A stretch of DNA of 52,803 bases from Lachnospiraceae bacterium (lineage in GTDB: Bacteria; Bacillota; Clostridia; Lachnospirales; Lachnospiraceae), in NCBI GenBank assembly GCA_015057365.1, contig SVEN01000014.1, positions 1 to 52,803 on the forward strand, read 5' to 3'. Positions 24,088 to 32,429 of the stretch are shown here, piece after piece (position 1 is the first letter of the stretch; the number at the start of each line of letters is the position of its first letter). A model generated the notes under the pieces. That model was not told the DNA's origin. It made no database searches and saw only the letters and a program-made list of their open reading frames with translations. Both the position numbers and the translations under genes were made by a program.

Positions 24088-25563
24088 TTATTTGAAGCTG
24101 ATACCCTTTACTTCTACGGTACAAGCTCCGTCATTTGCCATAATACCTACTACAGCAATTTTTGCGTTCTGGTCAATCTTTGCACCGGAACCGTCAACAC
24201 CCATGCTATCCGTAAGTGCGAACTCTGCGGTTGCAGTCTGTCCGTACCATACAGCCAACATATTGCCGCTTGCATCATAAAGCTTGTATGCCACTGCGCC
24301 GGATGCGGAACCGAGGGTAACCGTCATGGTCTTGAAATTCTTTACCGTAAGCTCGGACGGTAATGCGTACTTTGCTTCACCGTACTGCTGCTCGATGCTA
24401 ATCTTGTTTCCGCTCTGGGTGTACTGATAACCGCCTGCTTCCTGCAGCTTGGTAATGTCGTAGGAATTACCTGCCGGCTTCGGAGTTGCGGTCGGCTTTG
24501 CAGCTGCCTTCATCGTAAACTCGATACCGGTAATGGTTGCTTCACAAGCACCGTTGTTAGCCATAATACCGATTGCAGCAATCTTTGTATTCTGATCAAT
24601 CGGAGCTCCGGAACCGTCCTGTCCCATACTGTCAGTAAGCGCAAACTCTGCGGTTGCTGTCTGTCCGTACCATACAGCCATCATATTGCCGCTTGCATCA
24701 TAAAGCTTATATGCAATCTGATCGGATGCAGAGCCGATGGAAATCTTCATGTTCTTGCAATCCTTTGCGGCAAACGGAGTCGACAACTTGTACATAACCT
24801 CCTGATACTGACCGTCAAAGGTAAGCTTGTTTCCGCTCTGGGTGTAACCGTAACCGTTGGATACTTCCATCTTCGCGATGTCGTACTTCACTACGGAACT
24901 CTGCGGTGCACTCGGCTTCGGAGTTGCGGTCGGCTTCGGGGTTGCGGTCGGCTTCGGAGTCGGAGTTGCTTCCGGTCCGCCATAAACCAAAATCTTTACG
25001 GAATCGGTCTTTCCGCTCATGGTCGTCGCCGTAATGGTTACGGTACCGTCCTTTAATGCCTTTACCACACCGTTCTTATCAACGGTCGCAATCTTCGTGT
25101 TGCTGGACGTCCAAGTGGTAACATCATTGGAGGTCTTCGGGGTAAGGGTACGATTCAAATCGTACGTCTTGCCGTACTCCAATTCCGTTATCTTGTTCTT
25201 AATTTCAATCTTCACAGCAGGCTTACGAATCTTTGCGGTTGCCGTAAGCTTCTGTGTCTTGCCTGCGGATTTTACCTCACAGGTAATGGTAACGTTACCC
25301 TTCTTGATACCGGTAACCACACCATCCTGATCCACAGTTGCGATGGAGTCATCACTGCTCTTCCAAGTGATAACCGCATCCTTCGGCGCGCCAACAACAT
25401 CAAAGTCGTAGGACTGACGCGTCAAAATGTTGCGACTGGTCTTATTCAGCTTTACCTCCTCAGCTGCATAAGAGGTTCCTGCGTGAAACAGAGTCGCAAC
25501 GCCCATTGCCAGCACAAGTGCTGTGCTCAAGGCTGCTTTCACTACTCTCTTACTGCTTTTCAT
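24088..25563 (-). CDS. Secreted BIG2 protein with two tandem carbohydrate-binding-like modules
   Basis: The 491-residue protein starts after AAGGAG. A signal peptide (1-33, cleavage near SYA-A) is followed by two BIG2 Ig-like domains (about 36-112 and 116-193, each with the ITWKSSD.SIATVD type motif) and a TPKPTA linker (197-221). Two beta-sandwich modules follow (226-352 and 367-491) that are close copies of each other, sharing YKLYDASGNM and VWYGQTATAEFALTDSMG. The same module type occurs around residue 520-640 of the downstream protein (GIMQDNAGQGTCEA against GIMANNGACEAT). No anchor motif or catalytic residues are seen. The likely role is binding of a polysaccharide or surface structure in partnership with the downstream protein. 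It is the first gene of the pair, with its own promoter. Confidence 0.82.
   Translation of the reverse strand: MKSSKRVVKAALSTALVLAMGVATLFHAGTSYAAEEVKLNKTSRNILTRQSYDFDVVGAPKDAVITWKSSDDSIATVDQDGVVTGIKKGNVTITCEVKSAGKTQKLTATAKIRKPAVKIEIKNKITELEYGKTYDLNRTLTPKTSNDVTTWTSSNTKIATVDKNGVVKALKDGTVTITATTMSGKTDSVKILVYGGPEATPTPKPTATPKPTATPKPSAPQSSVVKYDIAKMEVSNGYGYTQSGNKLTFDGQYQEVMYKLSTPFAAKDCKNMKISIGSASDQIAYKLYDASGNMMAVWYGQTATAEFALTDSMGQDGSGAPIDQNTKIAAIGIMANNGACEATITGIEFTMKAAAKPTATPKPAGNSYDITKLQEAGGYQYTQSGNKISIEQQYGEAKYALPSELTVKNFKTMTVTLGSASGAVAYKLYDASGNMLAVWYGQTATAEFALTDSMGVDGSGAKIDQNAKIAVVGIMANDGACTVEVKGISFK
24905..24975 (-). repeat. Coding repeat (TPKPTA linker)
   Basis: Three 18-bp units encode the Thr/Pro/Lys linker between the BIG2 and binding modules. 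The design is like the linker of the GH43 enzyme. Confidence 0.85.
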
Positions 25564-25663
25564 TGCTTCTCCTTTCTTTTGACAGTCTCTTCACTGTCAT
25601 ACATTGTACTGCAGCAAATCATCTTTCATTTACGGGACTAAAGACCTACTGCAAGCTACTACC

Positions 25664-25692
25664 ATTTTATTCTTTTTTGTACAATTTGTCAA
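25664..25692 (-). promoter_or_regulatory. Promoter of the surface-protein operon
   Basis: On the minus strand TTGACA, a 17-bp spacer and TAAAAT, about 100 bp upstream of the start codon. It is divergent from the pckA promoter. Confidence 0.8.
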
Positions 25693-25774
25693 GACTTTGT
25701 CGTCGATTAGGGTTCTAATTTGTCACATTTTCATAAAAATATTTCTCTCCCCTCTAAAATCAAATTCCCATCCC

Positions 25775-25803
25775 TTGACATTTACAATAGGCCACGATAT
25801 AAT
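25775..25803 (+). promoter_or_regulatory. Perfect consensus promoter of pckA
   Basis: TTGACA (25775-25780), a 17-bp spacer and TATAAT (25798-25803). This predicts very strong expression with a leader of about 72 nt. Confidence 0.9.
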
Positions 25804-25881
25804 TATGATGGTGTACGTTTGGTAATTATATTTTTTTATATATTACTTCTATATTATTTTTCAAAGACAGGAGGATTTCAC

Positions 25882-27573
25882 ATGTCCACAAAGGCTTATT
25901 ACAAGCACGAAGAAATCGGTGCAGGAAAAGTTGGTTTCTCCAGAACCCGTTCCATCATCGAGGCCGCTTTTTACGGCAACAATGTAGTTAAGGTTAACAC
26001 CTTAAAGGAAGCTTATGATCTTGCGAAGAACTCTCCGGGCACCATCGTTACCGATATGCCGGTATACAGAGGTGAAGAGTTCGGTCTTGAAAAGGACGCA
26101 AAGGTTCTGTTGTTCAACGACGGTGCTGTTACCGGTCGTTATGCTACCGCACGTCGTATTAAGGGCGAGCCGGGCGTAGATGATACCAAGCTCGATAAGG
26201 TAGTTATGGACGCTGTTTACGAGACCCGTTGGAAGACCATGTACCATGCAGAGTGCTTCGTAGGTCTTGATGAGGAGTTCATGGTAAAGGCTCATCTCTT
26301 AATTCCGGAAGGTGAAGAGAACCTCTTATACAACTGGATGATTAACTTCCAGTATATGTCCGATGAGTACGTAAAGATGTACAAGAATTCCAAGCCGGTA
26401 GGTGACGGCAAGGAAGCTGATATCTACATCTTCTCCGATCCGCAGTGGGTACCGGGCAATCGTCCGGACGTTGATTACAGCTGCTTAAGCGATCCGCTTA
26501 CGCTCTGCTATTTCGACACCAATGAGAACTGTGCTGCAATCCTTGGTATGAAGTACTTCGGTGAGCACAAGAAGGGTACCCTGACCATGGCTTGGGCAAT
26601 CGCTAACCGTAACGGTTACGCTTCCTGCCACGGCGGACAGAAGGAGTACACCTTAGCTGACGGTTCCAAGTACGTTGCTTCCGTATTCGGTCTCTCCGGA
26701 TCCGGTAAGTCTACCTTGACCCACGCTAAGCACGGCGGTAAGTACGGTGTTACCGTTCTTCACGACGATGCATTCATCATTAACTCCGACACCTGTGCTT
26801 CCATCGCACTGGAGCCGACCTATTTCGATAAGACCGCTGACTACCCGACCGGCTGCCCGGACAACAAGTATTTGTTATCCGCTCAGAACTGTTCCGCAAC
26901 TTTGGACGAGGACGGCAAGATTCAGCTTGTAACCGAAGACATTCGAAACGGTAACGGCCGTGCAATCAAGTCTAAGCTTTGGTCTCCGAACCGCGTAGAC
27001 AAGATTGATTCCCCGGTTAACTCCATTTTCTGGATCATGAAGGATCCGACCATTCCGCCGGTAGTTAAGTTAAAGGGTGCTGCTCTTGCTTCCGTAATGG
27101 GTGCAACTCTTGCAACCAAGACTTCCACCGCAGAGCGTGTTGCTGCAGGTACCGACCTTAACGCTCTTCGTATCGTTCCGTACGCTAACCCGTTCAGAAC
27201 CTATCCGCTTGCAAACGACTATGTAAAGTTCAAGAAGCTTGTAGAAGAGAAGAACGTTGATTGTTACATCATCAACACCGGTGATTTCATGGGCAAGAAG
27301 GTTAAGCCGGCTGATACCCTCGGTATCTTAGAGAGCATCGTTGAAGGAAAGGCTAACTTCACTCAGTGGGGTCCGTTCGAAGACATCGAGATCATGGATT
27401 GGGAAGGCTTCGATCCGGATATGAAGGATGCTGATTACCTTGCTCAGTTAAAGGCTGCTATGCAGAACCGTGTAGATGCAGTTGCTAAGTTCGCAACCGC
27501 AAAGGACGGCTACGACAAGCTCCCGGATGAGGCTCTTGCAGCTCTTCAGAAGCTCGTTGATGCTTTGAAGTAA
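25882..27573 (+). CDS. pckA: Phosphoenolpyruvate carboxykinase (ATP)
   Basis: The 563-residue enzyme interconverts oxaloacetate + ATP and PEP + CO2 + ADP. In fermentative anaerobes it often runs toward oxaloacetate to feed fumarate and succinate formation. The start follows AGGAGG by 7 nt; the frame extends upstream into the promoter and is excluded. The kinase-1a P-loop is FGLSGSGKSTLTH (about 271-283), followed by VLHDDAFI with the metal-binding aspartates. The active-site RYATARR segment (about 86-92) is near the N-terminus. Codon use is strongly biased to a few codons, consistent with high expression. It is a single-gene unit. The fumarase genes at the right end of the window belong to the same branch of metabolism. 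Confidence 0.97.
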   Translation: MSTKAYYKHEEIGAGKVGFSRTRSIIEAAFYGNNVVKVNTLKEAYDLAKNSPGTIVTDMPVYRGEEFGLEKDAKVLLFNDGAVTGRYATARRIKGEPGVDDTKLDKVVMDAVYETRWKTMYHAECFVGLDEEFMVKAHLLIPEGEENLLYNWMINFQYMSDEYVKMYKNSKPVGDGKEADIYIFSDPQWVPGNRPDVDYSCLSDPLTLCYFDTNENCAAILGMKYFGEHKKGTLTMAWAIANRNGYASCHGGQKEYTLADGSKYVASVFGLSGSGKSTLTHAKHGGKYGVTVLHDDAFIINSDTCASIALEPTYFDKTADYPTGCPDNKYLLSAQNCSATLDEDGKIQLVTEDIRNGNGRAIKSKLWSPNRVDKIDSPVNSIFWIMKDPTIPPVVKLKGAALASVMGATLATKTSTAERVAAGTDLNALRIVPYANPFRTYPLANDYVKFKKLVEEKNVDCYIINTGDFMGKKVKPADTLGILESIVEGKANFTQWGPFEDIEIMDWEGFDPDMKDADYLAQLKAAMQNRVDAVAKFATAKDGYDKLPDEALAALQKLVDALK

Positions 27574-27602
27574 TTCTTTAAATATCATACTTCACAAATT
27601 AG

Positions 27603-27638
27603 AATCCCCATCGAAGAAATTCGATGGGGATTTTCTTT
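27603..27638 (+). terminator. Intrinsic terminator of pckA
   Basis: A perfect 13-bp stem AATCCCCATCGAA / TTCGATGGGGATT closed by a GAAA tetraloop, then TTTTCTTT. Confidence 0.95.
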
Positions 27639-27668
27639 GGCTCTTTGTCAAGAATTAGGGTAAATATT

Positions 27669-27955
27669 GTCCGCGCGGTGGCTCGGGCGTGGCGGATTCT
27701 TATAAGCAGTAAGAATATTAGATTTAAACCGCCCATTCTATGGATAATCGGATTTTTGCATTCCCGAAGGGGCGCGCACTTAGCGCAGTCGAAATCACCT
27801 CTTAGAAAAGACTGGGCGCGAGGCCTCACCCGAGCGTCCTAGTCGTTCTTAGAGGAAGTTTGACGGAGCGTTGCGCTCAGCAAAAAGGAGATTATCCATA
27901 GAATGGGCGGTATTAGAAAAGTTTGTCTGCTTATAAGAATGGGCACCGTGCGGTC
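27669..27955. repeat. Long imperfect palindrome (about 290 bp)
   Basis: Outer arms GTCCGCGCGGTGGC (27669) and GCACCGTGCGGTC (27943-27955) are partly complementary. Next inside, ATTCTTATAAGCAG (27696-27709) matches CTGCTTATAAGAAT (27927-27940) perfectly over 14 bp. CCGCCCATTCTATGGATAATC at 27729-27749 matches its complement at 27890-27910 perfectly over 21 bp. Further in, TTTTTGC/GCAAAAA and CCTCTTAGAA/TTCTTAGAGG pair around a GC-rich centre. No transposase frame is inside and no obvious target-site duplication is visible. Possibilities are a MITE-like element, a dispersed palindrome or a structured RNA. Confidence 0.8.
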
Positions 27956-27981
27956 AAAAAAAGACCGTGCAAAGCACGGTC
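27956..27981 (-). terminator. Terminator of tRNA-Arg
   Basis: On the minus strand GACCGTGC-TTT-GCACGGTC is followed by seven T residues. Confidence 0.92.
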
Positions 27982-27986
27982 CGAAC

Positions 27987-28057
27987 GTCGCTTGGGGGAA
28001 TCGAACCCTCAACTAGCCCTTAGGAGGGGCTTGTTATATCCATTTAACTAAAGCGAC
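27987..28057 (-). tRNA. tRNA-Arg (anticodon CCT)
   Basis: The minus strand folds as a cloverleaf. The acceptor is GTCGCTT/AAGCGAC, the anticodon arm AGCCC-CTCCTAA-GGGCT gives CCT (reads AGG), and the T arm is GAGGG-TTCGATT-CCCCC with one A-C mismatch. No CCA is encoded. The discriminator base is G (27986). Promoter and terminator are both present, so it is a single-tRNA unit. Confidence 0.93.
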
Positions 28058-28115
28058 AAAATATCGAGATATCCCTTCCAAAACTTTCGAACGATACCCC
28101 ATTTGACACCTAATC

Positions 28116-28144
28116 ATTTTACTATGATTCCGGCGATTCGTCAA
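28116..28144 (-). promoter_or_regulatory. Promoter of tRNA-Arg
   Basis: On the minus strand TTGACG, a 17-bp spacer and TAAAAT. The -35 overlaps the stop codon of the DUF3881 gene. Confidence 0.7.
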
Positions 28145-29016
28145 CTCTCAAAATCCACAGTTCCCTGCATCCAGATATTTCCCCGGAATCGACGTCCCGG
28201 CTGTGGTTCTCCGTATAAATCCTTCTTACTGATACAAACAGGGAAGCGCAAATCGTTGCACCGCAGGTTCATACAGTACAATTCCTCACCGGTAATCCGG
28301 TTAACACATTCCGAAACCGACTCGATAATCGCCAGGATGGTGTAATTATCCGATTCAGACCCATAGGGAATAAATGTCGTCTCCACAATGGAATAGATGT
28401 CCTCTGATTTTAAACGTTTACTGATCTGCGCATATAAATCAATATCATCAATGGTCAGGGCTTCCATGGCTTCCTTATCGCCTTTCCGCGCCGCCTCCAA
28501 AAGCTTGGTTCTTCCGGAAGTATCTACCGTCTCCTTCACCGGTACATCCCTCACGGACATAGTCGGTAACAAAATCTTTCCTTCCGATGCAAGTGCTGCC
28601 AATGTAATCGGATGCTCTCTTCGCTCCTCCGAATATTTTCCGGACACATAATCTGTCACATTCTGTAAATAAAAAATCAAAGAAACTCCCAAACGATAAT
28701 CATCGCACATTCCGGTAAATGCGTCCGTATCCACACGTTTACTGATAAAAACAGTTTCTCTCGAACTTACGTTCTGCCCCTTTAAGTACGGAAAATAATG
28801 CTCCATGTGGAAGTTGCCGTGTTCGTCATATTCTCCGCGCAGAGCCACTCCTACATTATCCGCTACCTCCAGCAGAATCTCCGCAAACATGGTTTTGTTT
28901 CCCAGAGTAGCCATATATCGTTCCGCCCCCTGCTCGATTATCAAACGTACCAGCTGTTCCACATCTTTTCTGCTTTTAATTGTTCGAAAACCTACCGTTT
29001 TTAAGAAACTATGCAT
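28141..29016 (-). CDS. DUF3881 family protein
   Basis: The 291-residue soluble protein begins MHSFLKTVGF, with no signal or membrane segment. I recognise the family from the opening 'MH.FL...GF..I..R', the segment GEYDEHGNFHMEHYFPYL (about 80-97) and CDDYRLGVSLIFYLQNV (about 124-140). In my knowledge DUF3881 is largely restricted to Lachnospiraceae and has no assigned function. It is 16 bp after the HD-GYP gene and the last gene of the leftward origin-proximal block, suggesting cotranscription. It carries no catalytic signature that I can identify. Confidence 0.8.
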   Translation of the reverse strand: MHSFLKTVGFRTIKSRKDVEQLVRLIIEQGAERYMATLGNKTMFAEILLEVADNVGVALRGEYDEHGNFHMEHYFPYLKGQNVSSRETVFISKRVDTDAFTGMCDDYRLGVSLIFYLQNVTDYVSGKYSEERREHPITLAALASEGKILLPTMSVRDVPVKETVDTSGRTKLLEAARKGDKEAMEALTIDDIDLYAQISKRLKSEDIYSIVETTFIPYGSESDNYTILAIIESVSECVNRITGEELYCMNLRCNDLRFPVCISKKDLYGEPQPGRRFRGNIWMQGTVDFES

Positions 29017-29032
29017 TGTGATACCTCGTTTT

Positions 29033-30097
29033 CTAATACTCCACCGAATCCGTAATAAACAAAGTCAAACACTTTGTCAGATCTCTTTCCTCATTTTCTC
29101 CGTACGGTTCTCCTTCTGCATTCGATAGCAAACGAATCACCGGTCTCGTCGGAAATTTAAAATTCTGCCGGACAACAACAGCGGTATCTCCCTCGTTGGT
29201 AATTACCGTAATTCCGATCGGATATGCTGCCACCGACTCCATAAATAACTGTACCATGGAAAAATCAAACTGTACGCCGGCCTGACTCATAATATATTCC
29301 ATCGCATCCTTAACCTTATATCGCGGCATAAGGTTACCGTAAATCATACTGTCAAATTGATCACACAGGGATACAATACGTACCTCCTGGGACAACTGCT
29401 TACCTTTCTTATGAAACGGATACCCGCTTCCGTCCATACGCTCATGGTGATGCAGAATAATGTCCTTCACGGTTTTGGAAACCCAATCCTTCTTTTCCAC
29501 ATCAGTATAGCCGTACACTACATGAAACATTACTTCTTTTCGGATCTTATCATCACAAGTATTAATATCCAAGCCGTCGATGTCCGCCGTTACCGTTGTA
29601 TATCCGATATCATGCAATAACGCACCGATTGTAATCTCCTTCACCTTCTGCTTCGGAAGCTTGGCACGCAATGCAATCAAGGTTGAGATAGCAGCCACAT
29701 TCATGGAATGCAGGTACAACGCATTACTTTTTTCCCGGACACATGCTACACTATACATAATCTCCGGTTCATTTATAATGTCGGTAATAATTTCATCCGC
29801 AACCTTCACAATCTCTTTCAACTCATCGGTGGAGGTGTACGTATATTTCTCAATCGTAGTACGTACCATTTCTCCGAACTGTGCCATTACTTCTTCTTCT
29901 GCCACAATACCGAATTCGTTCTCTTCGTTTCTGTTTTCGGTAATAAACACCTGTCTGACTCCCAGCTCCAATAAACGAGGCACATAATCCTTCTTTAATC
30001 TTGTGCCTTCTGACATTAACACTACACCGGAAGAAGAAAACAGGTCTTTGGCCAAGATATCCCCATCATTAATCGATTCAACCAAAATCCTTCTCAT
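29033..30097 (-). CDS. HD-GYP domain phosphohydrolase (putative cyclic-di-GMP phosphodiesterase)
   Basis: The 354-residue cytoplasmic protein has an N-terminal sensor-like region (1-125) and an HD-GYP domain (about 130-300). Metal and active-site motifs are HSMNVA, LLHDIGYTTV (HD pair) and HHHERMDGSGYPFHKKG, the GYP loop that marks this subfamily. Such enzymes linearise cyclic-di-GMP or related dinucleotides, with effects on motility and surface attachment. That fits an organism with flagella and large surface proteins. No response-regulator receiver domain or membrane segment is present. It lies 30 bp downstream of the DUF4446 gene. Confidence 0.9.
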   Translation of the reverse strand: MRRILVESINDGDILAKDLFSSSGVVLMSEGTRLKKDYVPRLLELGVRQVFITENRNEENEFGIVAEEEVMAQFGEMVRTTIEKYTYTSTDELKEIVKVADEIITDIINEPEIMYSVACVREKSNALYLHSMNVAAISTLIALRAKLPKQKVKEITIGALLHDIGYTTVTADIDGLDINTCDDKIRKEVMFHVVYGYTDVEKKDWVSKTVKDIILHHHERMDGSGYPFHKKGKQLSQEVRIVSLCDQFDSMIYGNLMPRYKVKDAMEYIMSQAGVQFDFSMVQLFMESVAAYPIGITVITNEGDTAVVVRQNFKFPTRPVIRLLSNAEGEPYGENEERDLTKCLTLFITDSVEY

Positions 30098-30112
30098 TAT
30101 ATCGCTCCTCCA

Positions 30113-30121
30113 TTATCCACA
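30113..30121 (+). promoter_or_regulatory. Isolated perfect DnaA box
   Basis: TTATCCACA lies in the 30-bp gap between the DUF4446 and HD-GYP genes. A second isolated copy lies inside the GNAT gene at 34379-34387. Single boxes may occur by chance. Confidence 0.4.
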
Positions 30122-30127
30122 GATATT

Positions 30128-30673
30128 TTATGCCATATAATTTCTCTTATTCTTCGCTTCTTCTAAGGCTCTGCGTTCTTCTTCGGAAAGAACTACAAAA
30201 GACTCGCCTTTAATAATTTCCTTTACATACGTATAACAACCTTCTCTTGTATGCACGGAAGTCAAAATACAACCGTTATTCTTATCATCCAATAATGCCA
30301 TGGAAAAACTCAGCTTTCCACCCATTTCCTTGAACGCATCGTATTTTACAATACTCATTTTCTGATATGCCGTAAGCAACATGTCACAGGCTATATTCAG
30401 CTTTCCGAAAATATACTCTATGTCGGTTTTCATCTTGTCCATCTCACCGAACCGGGTAAGAATGGAAGACTCCAAATCCTTTCCGTTGGCCCCCTTCATA
30501 AATGCAGAATACTTTTTATTAAGCTTTCTGATTTTAATCAAGGATACAATCAACAGCACTGCCAAAATAAAAGACATTACTACTGCAGAAATACCAAGTA
30601 TCATAGAAAAGCGTAATGCCTCTGCTTCCTGCATTCCTGCTATCATTACGGAACTATCACTCATGCCATTCAT
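30128..30673 (-). CDS. DUF4446 family membrane protein
   Basis: The 181-residue protein has one N-terminal transmembrane helix (about 24-46), followed by a basic turn (KIRKLNKKY) and a cytoplasmic domain. The downstream motifs GCILTSVHTREGCYTYVKEI and the final 'L.EEE..AL' helix match DUF4446, a family commonly found next to parB in Clostridia. The function is not established. It begins 6 bp after parB ends, so cotranscription is very likely. Confidence 0.85.
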   Translation of the reverse strand: MNGMSDSSVMIAGMQEAEALRFSMILGISAVVMSFILAVLLIVSLIKIRKLNKKYSAFMKGANGKDLESSILTRFGEMDKMKTDIEYIFGKLNIACDMLLTAYQKMSIVKYDAFKEMGGKLSFSMALLDDKNNGCILTSVHTREGCYTYVKEIIKGESFVVLSEEERRALEEAKNKRNYMA

Positions 30674-30679
30674 CCTTCC

Positions 30680-31567
30680 TTACTTCAAACGATTAATTAA
30701 CTCAATCAATCGCTCCAACTCTTCCATAGAATAATATTCGATTTCAATTCTACCTTTATTCTTAGCTTTTTTCTTAATTTCTACTTTTGTTCCGAGAATA
30801 TCCTTCATTCGGTTCTCGATATCACGATAAATCACACTGTCATCCTGCGTCTTTACCGGCTTATCATCCTTCTTCTCATCCTGAGTCAGAATGCGCTTTA
30901 CCAGACTTTCCGTCTCTCTTACGCTTAACTTTTCATCGAATACGCGTAATGCAAGGGTATGCTGTGCATCCTTATCTGTGATTGCCAAGAGAGCCCTGGC
31001 ATGTCCGCCGGTCAGCATATTATCGATTAACATTTGTTGTACTCTTTCGTCAAGCTTTAACAAACGCATAGAGTTGGTAATGGTTACACGATTCTTCGCT
31101 ACCTTTTCTGCCAGCTCGTCCTGCTTTAAATGATGTTCCTGAATCAACCGGCTGTAAGCCTGCGCTTCTTCAATTGGGTTTAAATCCTCACGCTGAATAT
31201 TCTCAATCAATGCAATGGCAAAGATATCTTCCGGAGCAAACTCCTTTACAATCACCGGAACCTCTAACAATCCGGCCTTTCTTGCAGCTCTCCATCGTCT
31301 CTCACCTGCAATGATTTCATAACGTTTTCCCTTTTTCTGCACAACAATCGGTTGAATCACACCGTATTGCTTAATGGAATCCGCCAACTCCTGTAAAGCG
31401 TCTTCATCAAAATTACGTCTTGGCTGTGTACGATTCGGCTCAATTTCGGAAAGACGTAAAAATGTTTCACGTGAAACATTTTCTTTCTTTTCTTCTACTA
31501 CACTCTCCTCAATACCAAACATCCCTTCCAGCCCGTTCCCCAAAGCCGGTTTTCTCTTTCCTACCAT
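30680..31567 (-). CDS. parB: Chromosome-partitioning protein ParB (Spo0J)
   Basis: The 295-residue protein starts at 31567 (MVGKRKPALG) with AAGGAGG 8 nt upstream. A longer frame overlaps parA and is not preferred. It binds parS, loads CTP and slides along DNA as a clamp, recruiting SMC and positioning the origin. The CTP-binding motif GERRWRAA and adjacent segments (about 88-130), ENIQREDLNPIEEA, a helix-turn-helix (about 140-180) and a C-terminal dimerisation helix are visible. One of the three parS sites lies within its own coding sequence. Confidence 0.95.
   Translation of the reverse strand: MVGKRKPALGNGLEGMFGIEESVVEEKKENVSRETFLRLSEIEPNRTQPRRNFDEDALQELADSIKQYGVIQPIVVQKKGKRYEIIAGERRWRAARKAGLLEVPVIVKEFAPEDIFAIALIENIQREDLNPIEEAQAYSRLIQEHHLKQDELAEKVAKNRVTITNSMRLLKLDERVQQMLIDNMLTGGHARALLAITDKDAQHTLALRVFDEKLSVRETESLVKRILTQDEKKDDKPVKTQDDSVIYRDIENRMKDILGTKVEIKKKAKNKGRIEIEYYSMEELERLIELINRLK
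31463..31478. promoter_or_regulatory. parS: parS site inside parB
   Basis: A perfect 16-bp TGTTTCACGTGAAACA. It is read in frame within parB as part of NVSRETF. A parS site within the partition gene is also known in Bacillus. Confidence 0.96.
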
Positions 31568-31580
31568 CCTAAGTTCCTCC

Positions 31581-32363
31581 TTAATATTGATACCAATCTC
31601 GTACATCTCGTTCGATTACTTCATCTGCTAAAGCTCGATATCCTTCTGCACCGTTACATTTTGAATCATATAAAATAATCGGGAGGCCATGGCTCGGTGC
31701 CTCGGCCAGCTTAACATTTCTCGGAATTATAGATTTATATATATTTTCCTTTAAGTTCTTTCTGACATTCTCTACTACCTGTAAAGATAAGTTGGTTCGG
31801 GAATCAAACATGGTAAATACAACACCTTCCATCTCTAAATCCGGGTTCAATCTTTTCTTTACAAGTTCAATCGTATGTATCAGCTGTGACAAACCTTCCA
31901 ATGCATAATATTCACACTGAATCGGAACAAGTACCGTATCTGCTGTCGTCATTGCATTCACCGTCAATGTATTCAAGGAAGGCGGACAGTCAATAATAAT
32001 ATAATCAAACTCATCCCGTATCTTATCGATATGACTTTTTAAAATGTATTCCTTTTTATTTAAACCGATCAACTCAATCTCTGCTGCAGCCAGGTCCACA
32101 TTCGACGGAACAACTTTCACACCATCCATGACACTTTTCATCATGCAATCGTCTAAATCACATTCACCGATAATTAAATCGTATACCGTCTTTTTACACT
32201 TTTTCTTATTCACGCCCAGACCACTGGTCATATTCCCTTGGGGATCAATATCAATAGCCAAGACCTTTTTTCCTTTTTCAGCAAGACAAGCGGCAAGATT
32301 AATTGCCGTAGTTGTTTTACCTACTCCACCTTTTTGGTTTGCAACAGCGATTGCCCGTCCCAT
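31581..32363 (-). CDS. parA: Chromosome-partitioning ATPase ParA (Soj)
   Basis: The 260-residue deviant Walker ATPase has KGGVGKTTTAINLAA (residues about 10-24), where the signature lysine is present, then DIDPQGN and IDCPPSLN. With ParB it drives origin segregation, and in Firmicutes it also modulates DnaA. It ends 13 bp before the parB start. The gap between it and the response regulator holds two parS sites. Confidence 0.96.
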   Translation of the reverse strand: MGRAIAVANQKGGVGKTTTAINLAACLAEKGKKVLAIDIDPQGNMTSGLGVNKKKCKKTVYDLIIGECDLDDCMMKSVMDGVKVVPSNVDLAAAEIELIGLNKKEYILKSHIDKIRDEFDYIIIDCPPSLNTLTVNAMTTADTVLVPIQCEYYALEGLSQLIHTIELVKKRLNPDLEMEGVVFTMFDSRTNLSLQVVENVRKNLKENIYKSIIPRNVKLAEAPSHGLPIILYDSKCNGAEGYRALADEVIERDVRDWYQY

Positions 32364-32393
32364 AAGCGTATCTTCCTTCCTATCTATAGTTTA

Positions 32394-32409
32394 TGTTTCA
32401 CGTGAAACA
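32394..32409. promoter_or_regulatory. parS: parS site upstream of parA
   Basis: A perfect TGTTTCACGTGAAACA 30 bp before the parA start codon. Confidence 0.96.
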
Positions 32410-32429
32410 ATTTTCTCTATGTTTTTGAA

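Noticed and set aside
27624..27842. 72-codon frame inside the long palindrome
   Set aside because: It lies across inverted arms, starts inside the pckA terminator and has no ribosome site or recognisable protein features.
27669..28057. tRNA-Arg as an attachment site of an integrated element
   Set aside because: No integrase gene and no repeated 3' end of the tRNA is visible in the neighbourhood.
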